Below are positions 5,625 to 11,415 of a stretch of DNA of 11,415 nucleotides, one piece after another. The DNA lies in assembly GCA_905480565.1 (NCBI GenBank), contig CAJQQW010000376.1, positions 1 through 11,415 on the forward strand, given 5' to 3'. The stretch is from an uncultured Halioglobus sp. GTDB lineage: Bacteria > Pseudomonadota > Gammaproteobacteria > Pseudomonadales > Halieaceae. Made by a program: the position numbers and the translations under genes. The notes beneath the pieces were generated by a model. It saw only the letters and a list, made by a program, of their open reading frames with translations. It had not been told where the DNA came from and searched no databases. Numbering within the stretch: the stretch's first letter is position 1; each line of letters begins with the position of its first letter.

Positions 5625-6802
5625 TTTTCAGCCCCTAATAATAAGCCGCTGGTGGGCACACCTGTGCCGGCGGTCACTAATACGTGCTGCACATTATCGA
5701 CTTGATTCACCGACTGACCGCGAATTTGTCGCACCCCTTCAGCCACACCATTCATACCATGGATATAGGCCTCACCGAGTTGACCACCGTGCGTGTTAAT
5801 CGGTAATGAGCCGGTTAACAAATGTTCGCCACTGCGTAGAAAGTCTTTTGCTTCACCACGCTGACAGAAACCATATTCCTCTAACTGCGTCATCACATAG
5901 GGAGTGAAGTGATCATAAATTACGGCGGTCTGAATATCACTGGGACCAACCCCAGCTTGCCGATAAAGTTGCTCAGCAACCAGACTACACTCGGGTAAAC
6001 GGGTAATGTCATCGCGGTAATAAGACGTCATGGACTGCTGGTCATCACATGAGCCTTGAGCTGCACCGCGAATATAAGCCGGTTTATGCCTAAGCTCTTT
6101 CGCTCTTTCGTCAGAAACAACGACACAGGCCACTGCACCGTCCGATTCTTGGCAACAGTCTAATAAACGCAAAGGCTCGCAAATCCATCGACTGTTTTGA
6201 TGATCCTCTAAACTGATCGGCTGTTGATAAAACCAGGCGTTCGGATTATTCGCTGCCATAGACCTACCACCCACTGACACTCTACCTAAGTCCTCAGTAG
6301 TAGCGCCGTACTTATGTAAATAGGCAGAGGCCGACATTGCCACCCAAGAAGCCGGGGTAATTAATCCGTGTGGGCTATGCCAGCCAAACGCAGCTGTTTC
6401 ATAAGTGGGATCAGCGCCTCTGTCAGCAACACCAGTGCCGAATCGATACTCGGAACGCTCATTCATGGCACGATAAACCACTACGCATTCACAAATACCG
6501 GTTGCTACCGCCATGGCGGCTTGTAATAAGGGTCCGCAGGCCGCGCCGCCGCCGTAGTCAATTCTTGAAAACATTTTTAATGCTTTACCGCCGATCAGAC
6601 GATGGACTTCCATTTCAGGATTATTGTCCATGGTGTAAGTGCTGATACCGTCAACTTCAGAGGGGCTAATGCCCGCATCGGCGCAAGCCGCTAGAACAGC
6701 CTCTACCGCTAAACGCATTTCAGTTCGGCCGGATCGTTTAGAAAACTCTGTTGCGCCAATACCGACTATCGCCGACTTGCCGCTAATGGTTCTTTTGCTC
6801 AT
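5621..6802 (-). CDS. ltp2: Steroid side-chain aldolase, Ltp2 family (thiolase fold)
   Basis: A 393-residue protein closely resembling actinobacterial Ltp2 throughout, for example AIVGIGATEFSKRSGR (11-26), DYGGGAACG (82-90), DHQNSRWICEPLRLLDCCQE (200-219) and INTHGGQLGEAYIHGMNG (335-352). Ltp2 has a thiolase fold but performs a retro-aldol cleavage of the 17-hydroxy three-carbon side-chain CoA, releasing propionyl-CoA and a 17-keto steroid. It works only with a DUF35 partner. The usual thiolase nucleophilic cysteine falls in the GGG of DYGGGAACG and is missing. Tyr296 (VIYDHFT) and Tyr346 (GEAYIHG) correspond to tyrosines regarded as catalytic in Ltp2. It is the last gene of the operon, 51 bases after the DUF35 gene. 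No clear Shine-Dalgarno is seen, but the start is fixed by the conserved N-terminus. SCP-x-type thiolase is the alternative, less likely. Confidence 0.9.
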   Translation of the reverse strand: MSKRTISGKSAIVGIGATEFSKRSGRTEMRLAVEAVLAACADAGISPSEVDGISTYTMDNNPEMEVHRLIGGKALKMFSRIDYGGGAACGPLLQAAMAVATGICECVVVYRAMNERSEYRFGTGVADRGADPTYETAAFGWHSPHGLITPASWVAMSASAYLHKYGATTEDLGRVSVGGRSMAANNPNAWFYQQPISLEDHQNSRWICEPLRLLDCCQESDGAVACVVVSDERAKELRHKPAYIRGAAQGSCDDQQSMTSYYRDDITRLPECSLVAEQLYRQAGVGPSDIQTAVIYDHFTPYVMTQLEEYGFCQRGEAKDFLRSGEHLLTGSLPINTHGGQLGEAYIHGMNGVAEGVRQIRGQSVNQVDNVQHVLVTAGTGVPTSGLLLGAEN

Positions 6803-6853
6803 GGGTTTTATACCGACTAACGCGACTCTTTCGTTTAATGATTAGCGTGTGGA

Positions 6854-7261
6854 TTAAATAGAGGCGGGCTCAAACAGGGCCAGCGTCACTTCGTCATCAC
6901 AATCGGTAATGGCCACTTTAACGGCCGCTCCGATAAAAATCTGTTCAGGCTTGCTGTTAATAAAATCAGCAATGAGCCGCGTTCCCTCTTCCAATTCAAC
7001 TAATACGATAGGATGGCCTGCTTCAAACGGCGGAGCGACAGGATGATGTATCCGCACAAAGCTGTGAATCGTGCCGCGCCCCGTCGATTCAATCGCATCC
7101 AACTCAAAGGACTGACAATGCTTGCAGCAAGGTCCAGGCGGGTGCTGCAATTGGTCACAGTCTTTACAGTGCTGAATAAGCAGCTTACCCTGCTTGAGCC
7201 CATCCCAAAAAAATTGGGTATCTTTATTAACACCTATTCGTGGTCGTAATGCATTAGACAT
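6854..7261 (-). CDS. chsH2: DUF35 zinc-ribbon/OB-fold partner of Ltp2 (C-terminal half of ChsH2)
   Basis: A 135-residue protein with an N-terminal helix (TQFFWDGLKQGKLLIQHC), a zinc ribbon with Cys32, Cys35, Cys46 and Cys49 (CKDC and CKHC), then an OB-fold segment including RGTIHSFVRIHHPVAPPFE and PIVLVELEEGTRLIADF. In Mycobacterium this domain is the C-terminal part of ChsH2 and forms the active complex with Ltp2. Here it is a separate gene placed directly before ltp2. In known complexes DUF35 helps to shape the acyl-CoA site of the thiolase-fold subunit. The start ATG has AGAG about 10 bases upstream. The gap to the dehydrogenase gene before it is 40 bases. The symbol refers to the DUF35 half only. 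Assignment to the family is secure; partnership with Ltp2 is inferred from adjacency and precedent. Confidence 0.85.
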   Translation of the reverse strand: MSNALRPRIGVNKDTQFFWDGLKQGKLLIQHCKDCDQLQHPPGPCCKHCQSFELDAIESTGRGTIHSFVRIHHPVAPPFEAGHPIVLVELEEGTRLIADFINSKPEQIFIGAAVKVAITDCDDEVTLALFEPASI

Positions 7262-7301
7262 CGATATTTCACTCTAAAAATCTTTCTCGTGATAAACAAG
7301 A

Positions 7302-8480
7302 TTATGAGCGTTTATACGCTTTCATATCCAATCCAAATCGCGCCACCAGATCACGCATAACCTCGGCCACACCGCCGCCGAAGGTATTAATTTGACAGCT
7401 TCGATACTCCATCTCGAGTTCACCTTGTAGCACAGCACCCGTGCTGCCTGACTGCAACATACCTTGCGAACCCACGATATCGATCAACAAGCGATAAACC
7501 TCTACCACTACCTCGGCACTGGCTGCCTTAATCGCTGAAGAAAATGCAGGATCTGGCTCGCCTTGATCATTCTGCCAAGCCGCCTGCCAGTTCATGACTC
7601 GCATGGCTTCTAAAATATTTTGCGCTTCGGCCAGTGCTGTTTGCACCCACGCCACATCGATTGGTCGGCGGCCATTGGTCTGTGGCTGTCGCGCCCATTG
7701 CAGTACCGCTTGATACAACACAATAGCATTGATACTGCCCGCCGCTAAACCCACGCGCTCATGGTTGAGTTGCGAGGTAATTAACTGCCAGCCTTTATTG
7801 ACCTCACCCGCTACCATAGAAGTTGGACAACGCATATTGTCGTAATAGGTAACATTGGTACGATGACCACCGACCGTATGAATGGGTGAGAAGGAATAAC
7901 CAGGCTGATCAGTTGAAACCATCAAAATGCTGATCCCTTTATGACGCTGACTGATATCGGGATCAGTTCTCGCTGCTAAAAAGACATAGTCAGCCGCCTC
8001 GGCGCTAGTCGTGTAGACCTTGTTACCATTGATCAGGTATTCGTCGCCATCGAGTACCGCTGAGGTGGTCAGCGAGGCTAAATCGGTGCCTGAGTTAGGC
8101 TCGGTATAACCAATGGAAAAATGCAATTCACCTGCGGATATCTTGGGTAGAAAAAACGCCTTATGCGTCTCTGATCCGTGCGCAATCAGTGCCGGCCCAA
8201 CCGTATTTACGGTGACAAATGGAAACGGTGCCCCCGAAATACGCGTTTCTTCAAAAAAAATCAGCGACTCTTGCGCACCATAGCCTTTGCCGCCATATTC
8301 TTCTGGCCAGCCAACCGTCAGCCAGCCATCGTGACCAATCTGTCGAATAATCTCTTTATAGGCATCGCCAGCCTCTCTGTCTTGTATCGCGGCTTTTTTA
8401 GCGGGGGTCATCAACTTACTAAAATACGTTCTGATTTCTTTTCGTAGCGCGATTTGTTTATCTGTTTGTTCAAGGAACAT
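7302..8480 (-). CDS. chsE2: Acyl-CoA dehydrogenase, catalytic subunit, ChsE2/FadE29-like
   Basis: A 392-residue acyl-CoA dehydrogenase, nearly the length of mycobacterial FadE29 (387) and similar to it from end to end: MFLEQTDKQIALRKEIRTYF at the start, GYTEPNSGTDLASL (124-137) for FAD binding, NGNKVYTT (151-158), and FGGGVAEVMRD (367-377) near the end. Glu241 in QLNHERVGL occupies the same number and context as the catalytic base of FadE29. In the known system the enzyme is an alpha2beta2 heterotetramer of ChsE1 and ChsE2, dehydrogenating a CoA thioester with a three-carbon steroid side chain. Its partner is encoded two genes upstream rather than next door. The ribosome-binding site is weak and a 62-base gap precedes the gene. 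A homotetrameric dehydrogenase is possible but unlikely given the paired partner. Confidence 0.88.
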   Translation of the reverse strand: MFLEQTDKQIALRKEIRTYFSKLMTPAKKAAIQDREAGDAYKEIIRQIGHDGWLTVGWPEEYGGKGYGAQESLIFFEETRISGAPFPFVTVNTVGPALIAHGSETHKAFFLPKISAGELHFSIGYTEPNSGTDLASLTTSAVLDGDEYLINGNKVYTTSAEAADYVFLAARTDPDISQRHKGISILMVSTDQPGYSFSPIHTVGGHRTNVTYYDNMRCPTSMVAGEVNKGWQLITSQLNHERVGLAAGSINAIVLYQAVLQWARQPQTNGRRPIDVAWVQTALAEAQNILEAMRVMNWQAAWQNDQGEPDPAFSSAIKAASAEVVVEVYRLLIDIVGSQGMLQSGSTGAVLQGELEMEYRSCQINTFGGGVAEVMRDLVARFGLDMKAYKRS

Positions 8481-8542
8481 AATTGCTTAACTCATTTTAT
8501 TTATCATTGAAAATAACTACAGCCACTTAATTTGCTTACTGA

Positions 8543-8953
8543 TTAAGGTAGCGCCACCACCACATCACCGATTACGTGATGACCAACCGCATTTTTACCA
8601 ATGACTTTAAGTTCGATCGACTGATCTTGATCATTTTTCGCCACAACTTCGCCTGTCATTTCCATGGTGTCACCCGGATAGTTCGGCGCGCCAAGCTTAA
8701 TCGCTACTTTTTTTAACACCCCTAAAGCGCCGGTCCAATCAGTGACATAACGACCGACAAAACCATTAGTGGTTAAAATATTCATAAAAATATTCGGTGA
8801 TCCTAGGGCCCGTGCAGCATCTTGATCGTGATGAACATTTTGATAATCACGGCTTGCTATCGCGGTTGCGGTAATTAATTTTGCACTGATATCAATCGCC
8901 AGCGGCGGCAACTGGTCACCGACTTTCACTTGGGCATAATTAATCTGATTCAT
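8543..8953 (-). CDS. chsH1: MaoC-like enoyl-CoA hydratase subunit, ChsH1-like
   Basis: A 136-residue single hot-dog protein resembling ChsH1 (129 residues). It has ATAIASRDYQNVHHDQD (29-45), NIFMNILTTNGFVGRYVTDW (54-73) and GAPNYPGDTMEMTGEV (88-103). Asp36 and His41 of RDYQNVHH match the Asp/His pair that makes the ChsH1 subunit the catalytic half of the ChsH1-ChsH2 hydratase. That enzyme adds water to the steroid side-chain enoyl-CoA. The start overlaps the stop of the preceding dehydrogenase gene as ATGA, so translation is probably coupled. TAGGG lies 8 bases before the ATG. Its MaoC partner is the first gene of the operon. Confidence 0.88.
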   Translation of the reverse strand: MNQINYAQVKVGDQLPPLAIDISAKLITATAIASRDYQNVHHDQDAARALGSPNIFMNILTTNGFVGRYVTDWTGALGVLKKVAIKLGAPNYPGDTMEMTGEVVAKNDQDQSIELKVIGKNAVGHHVIGDVVVALP

Positions 8954-10068
8954 ATCACGAACCCTAGGCTATCATTATTTGCTAATTGTCTGCCCAGGGA
9001 TGCCAGCTGCTGCTGTGCGCCACCTAAGGTATATTCCAGTTGTTTAGCCCATAAAAAATATCGATGAATAGGGTAATCAATATCGGCCCCCAAACCGCCG
9101 TGTAAATGCTGCGCGGTATGAGCAATGCGATGCCCCGCTTCGCAAGCCCACCACTTCGCTGTTCGCGCCTCAGCGCTGGCATCTTTGCCTTCACTTAATC
9201 GCCATGCTGCTAGATAGACACAAGCTCGCAATGAAGAACAGTCGATATAGCCATTCGCCGCGCGATGACTCACTGCCTGAAAACTAGATAAGGGCTTATT
9301 GAATTGATGTCGCTCATTGACATAATTGGCGGTGCGCTTGAGCGCCTCTTGCACAACACCTAACTGCACAGCCGCTAAGGCCGTATAGCTGCGTTGCAAT
9401 ACCCATTCCACTAGATCAACACTGCGATTCGACGAGGCAATGATATTAGCGGGATCTATTGACAGATTATTGAGCTTTAGCTGGTAGTGTGGCTCATCAT
9501 TACTGGCCATTTGTAATAGTAGCGTAACGCCATCTTGGCTGGGATCAAGCAGGTATAAAATAGTTTCATCATCGGTTTGTAATGGCAGGATAATCGCACT
9601 CGCCTGTTGCGCAAACGCGACGTCATTGACGAGGCCATTAACACTATCGTTTTTTATTTTCAATAAGTCATCAAAGTCTGCGCGAGCCGCCTCTGCAAAA
9701 GCGAGACTTAAGTGGCTATCGCCGCGGGAAAAACTCGGCAGTAAAGCCGTCTTCTGATCCTGCGATCCAAACCTGTCAATCAACTGTGATGCCACAATGC
9801 TTTGCCATAAGGGCAATTTAGCCAATACCGCACCCTGTGCTTCTAATAGACCCGTGATCTCAAGCAGGTTCATGTCACTGCCACCAAACGTTTCATTTAA
9901 GGTAGCGGCTAATAAACCTGCATCGGCTAATACCCGCCACAAATCACGATCAAAACCTTCACTTTGGTCACGGCGAGCCTTGTGATAGTCATCGCTCACC
10001 TGACCGCGAAAAATTTGATCGGCCAAGACATCGACCGATGCATGTATCTCTGTTTTCGTAAAATCCAT
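8950..10068 (-). CDS. chsE1: Acyl-CoA dehydrogenase-like subunit, ChsE1/FadE28-like
   Basis: A 372-residue acyl-CoA dehydrogenase homologue with a divergent middle. Recognisable parts are the C-terminal FAD/dimer signature RHQFNKPLSSFQAVSH (253-268) and HLHGGLGADIDYPIHRYF (321-338), both close to FadE28. The position where catalytic dehydrogenases carry Glu (next to Arg) reads Gln225-Arg226, and the usual GYTEPxxGSD segment is degenerate (SLAFAEAARADFDD). It is therefore expected to be the non-catalytic partner of the ChsE2-like protein, contributing to FAD and substrate binding in an alpha2beta2 enzyme. It starts 35 bases after the MaoC gene, with AGAG about 10 bases before the ATG, and ends in a 4-base overlap with chsH1. 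It is somewhat longer than FadE28 (339). Confidence 0.85.
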   Translation of the reverse strand: MDFTKTEIHASVDVLADQIFRGQVSDDYHKARRDQSEGFDRDLWRVLADAGLLAATLNETFGGSDMNLLEITGLLEAQGAVLAKLPLWQSIVASQLIDRFGSQDQKTALLPSFSRGDSHLSLAFAEAARADFDDLLKIKNDSVNGLVNDVAFAQQASAIILPLQTDDETILYLLDPSQDGVTLLLQMASNDEPHYQLKLNNLSIDPANIIASSNRSVDLVEWVLQRSYTALAAVQLGVVQEALKRTANYVNERHQFNKPLSSFQAVSHRAANGYIDCSSLRACVYLAAWRLSEGKDASAEARTAKWWACEAGHRIAHTAQHLHGGLGADIDYPIHRYFLWAKQLEYTLGGAQQQLASLGRQLANNDSLGFVI

Positions 10069-10103
10069 AACAATGTTGCTCTACAATTAACAAGTTTTAG
10101 CTG

Positions 10104-10679
10104 TTAGGAAGCCGTTGAATGCGGCTTGTATTTAAGAATGCGAAATCGCATATTACCGACCACTTCATCTCGCTGATTTCTAAATTCAGTTAACTGCGTG
10201 ACAAAATAACCGACACCAAGGCCTGTAGTTTTTCGACTAGACACTGATTCAATCGTCGACCGACCGTTAATATCATCTCCCTCACAAATGGCTTGTAAGT
10301 ATTCTTGCTCACAATTGGTTGCCACAACCGCCAAGTAGCCCTGCTGGTCAAAAAGGGGAAAAACGGGCATCGACTCTCGAGTGTCCGACCCGGGTGGGTG
10401 CTGTCCGGCAAAACCGGTCATGGTCCATGCTTGCATCATTGTTGGCGGCGCCACCACCTTGCCAGCTGGCGCACCTAATTGAGCCGCCACATCTGCATCA
10501 TAATAAGCGGGGTTAGCATCACCCATGGCCTCACACCAATGACGAATCATCGCGCGATTAACCCGATCCCAAGACAAAAAAGGACCCGCCTCGGCGCCGA
10601 CAAAGGACTGGAGTTGCTCTTCAAAAACCTTCAACTCCTCAATCTCATCATCAGTAAGATCGGTATTCGGTTTCGTCAA
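10104..10679 (-). CDS. chsH2: MaoC-type hydratase subunit, N-terminal half of ChsH2, TTG start
   Basis: A 191-residue hot-dog protein of the FAS1-DH/MaoC type. It has an acidic N-terminal helix (DDEIEELKVFEEQLQSF), then WCEAMGDANPAYYDAD (48-63), VVAPPTMMQAWTM (75-87), and the C-terminal strands GLGVGYFVTQLTEFRNQRDE (153-172) and VVGNMRFRILKY (173-184). This fits the MaoC half of mycobacterial ChsH2, which binds the acyl-CoA and pairs with the catalytic ChsH1. In Mycobacterium a DUF35 domain is fused to its C-terminus; here the protein ends after the hot-dog and DUF35 is encoded four genes downstream. No ATG exists at the conserved N-terminus. TTG at 10679-10677 with GGAG 9 bases upstream is the best start; the next Met (44) would remove the first helix and part of the fold. 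First gene of the operon. Confidence 0.85.
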   Translation of the reverse strand: MTKPNTDLTDDEIEELKVFEEQLQSFVGAEAGPFLSWDRVNRAMIRHWCEAMGDANPAYYDADVAAQLGAPAGKVVAPPTMMQAWTMTGFAGQHPPGSDTRESMPVFPLFDQQGYLAVVATNCEQEYLQAICEGDDINGRSTIESVSSRKTTGLGVGYFVTQLTEFRNQRDEVVGNMRFRILKYKPHSTAS

Positions 10680-10688
10680 TTAACCGCA

Positions 10689-10692
10689 CTCC
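10689..10692 (-). promoter_or_regulatory. Ribosome-binding site supporting the TTG start of the MaoC gene
   Basis: On the minus strand GGAG occupies 10692-10689, nine bases before the TTG. It is the only Shine-Dalgarno-like sequence near a possible start of this ORF. Confidence 0.6.
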
Positions 10693-10723
10693 ACAGTGAA
10701 TAGCATTGAAAAAATAAGGTTTA

Positions 10724-10753
10724 AGTATACCCCGAAGTGAGAGGTACTGTTAC
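10724..10753 (-). promoter_or_regulatory. Candidate sigma70 promoter of the steroid side-chain operon
   Basis: On the minus strand a -10 box TATACT (10729-10724, 5/6) is preceded at 18 bases by GTAACA (10753-10748, 4/6). Transcription would start around 10717, about 38 bases before the TTG start of the first gene. The GGTACTGTTAC neighbourhood contains a short direct repeat (ACTGT twice) but no good palindrome, so no operator is claimed. Confidence 0.5.
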
Positions 10754-10815
10754 TGTGTTGAGGTCAGGTGATCTTTGCTTTTCAGTGAATATTTAAGGCT
10801 TCACGTTTAATCTAT

Positions 10816-10834
10816 CGGCGCCCGGCGCCCGGCG
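10816..10834. repeat. GC-rich 7-bp tandem repeat that can fold
   Basis: CGGCGCC is repeated 2.7 times in a row in an otherwise AT-richer intergenic region. Because GGCGCC is itself palindromic, the stretch can form a short hairpin (GGCGC-CGG-GCGCC on the minus strand). It lies between the racemase stop and the operon promoter. No T-run follows, so terminator function is doubtful. Confidence 0.45.
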
Positions 10835-10945
10835 TATCTTGCATGTGAAAGTTTCGATATGGACCTGCCAGTGACAGACCGATACTCGCCCGACCTGACC
10901 GGCATCAACTTACTAATACTGCCTTGCCATAAACCTGGAAAATAA

Positions 10946-11415
10946 TCATGCCAATGAGGGCTCCATTACCTTGGCAACAAAGGGGGACGTCATAGCGCGG
11001 ACTAGCGCGCCGTAGTTCAATTGGAAGATCACTTCAGCACCGACCGTTAGGTCATCGCATTCAGACTCCAGAATAAGATGATCACTGCTGGCTCCCATGA
11101 CTTCCATTCCGTGAGGGGCTTGTAGGCCATACGGTTCCACATCCTGTTGTCCGATTGCAAGGATGGCTTGCGTTACCAGTCCACGATCTTTGGCATTCGA
11201 CACTTCCCCGTATGCGTTTTGCGCAATCGTACCCGATGGCATTGAAGGCTTAAGCTTCGCTTCGATCACCTCGGCACACAGCGTGATCGCGTCTGTATGC
11301 AGCCCGTCAATCGGTTGCCGATGGAGGGTTTCACAGCCAAGCAAGATAGCCTCCCCCAGGCGCAGATCGTTGATCCGACCGACGTCTGAGCTGTTCAGCG
11401 CCCACTCCAGGTTGG
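10946..11415 (-). CDS. PLP-dependent alanine/ornithine-type racemase, C-terminal part
   Basis: The reading frame is open from the right edge of the window to TGA 10948-10946, about 156 codons, so the N-terminus with the PLP lysine is missing. The visible part reads NSSDVGRINDLRLGEAILLG, then GLHTDAITLCAEVIEAKLKPS, DRGLVTQAILAIGQQDV, EVMGASSDHLILESE, LTVGAEVIFQLNYGALVRAM and MTSPFVAKV. This is the C-terminal beta domain of alanine-racemase-fold enzymes of the ornithine/lysine racemase group, which interconvert L- and D-amino acids. The precise amino acid cannot be told. It is on the same strand as the steroid operon but separated by 266 bases with a separate promoter, so it is probably an independent unit. 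Confidence 0.78.
   Translation of the reverse strand, partial: NLEWALNSSDVGRINDLRLGEAILLGCETLHRQPIDGLHTDAITLCAEVIEAKLKPSMPSGTIAQNAYGEVSNAKDRGLVTQAILAIGQQDVEPYGLQAPHGMEVMGASSDHLILESECDDLTVGAEVIFQLNYGALVRAMTSPFVAKVMEPSLA

Noticed and set aside
10190..10411. Second frame within the MaoC gene
   Set aside because: Overlaps the conserved hot-dog coding frame completely and has no domain.
1..11415. CRISPR array, tRNA or rRNA genes, toxin-antitoxin or defence system
   Set aside because: No regularly spaced repeats, cloverleaf sequences, rRNA segments or small paired toxin-antitoxin genes were found on either strand.

Overview
The window looks like chromosomal DNA of a Gammaproteobacterium. This is judged from codon use, gene style and family resemblance only; a marine, aerobic steroid degrader is plausible but not proven. 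Its right half carries a compact steroid side-chain degradation cluster, the counterpart of the actinobacterial igr operon. The left half is accessory: gene-poor, with small regulatory and secreted-protein genes and a decayed insertion sequence.

Layout. 1-211 (-): 5' end of a cyclase-family (kynurenine formamidase-like) gene that leaves the window. 212-988: no convincing gene, but two near-identical 10-bp palindromes lie just before the next gene. 989-1597 (+): secreted SGNH/GDSL-type hydrolase, followed by a 9-bp stem-loop. 1762-2509 (+): a sigma70-like promoter overlapped by an inverted repeat, then a PAS/LuxR-type regulator. 2677-3854: wreck of an IS6-family insertion sequence with frameshifted 5' and 3' transposase pieces, split by about 480 bp of foreign-looking DNA. 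That DNA holds a 76-bp element with 15-bp inverted ends and a decayed ORF with a GDSL-like motif. 3996-5624 (+): AMP-forming acyl-CoA ligase. 5621-10679 (-): six-gene operon. 10946-11415 (-): 3' part of a PLP-dependent alanine/ornithine-type racemase.

The six-gene operon, in transcription order, is: MaoC half of ChsH2; ChsE1-like acyl-CoA dehydrogenase; ChsH1-like MaoC hydratase; ChsE2-like acyl-CoA dehydrogenase; DUF35 zinc-ribbon half of ChsH2; Ltp2-like aldolase. From the known actinobacterial enzymes, the proposed sequence is: the ligase (or another one) makes the CoA thioester of a steroid with a three-carbon side chain; ChsE1-ChsE2 dehydrogenates it; ChsH1-ChsH2 hydrates the double bond; Ltp2 with DUF35 cleaves the chain by retro-aldol reaction, giving propionyl-CoA and a 17-keto steroid.

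The most notable points are the split of ChsH2 into two genes at different places in the operon, the interleaving of the partner subunits, and the TTG start of the first gene. The ligase and ltp2 genes also converge so tightly that their stop codons overlap. The pathway assignment rests on recognised family sequence and diagnostic residues, not on a database search.
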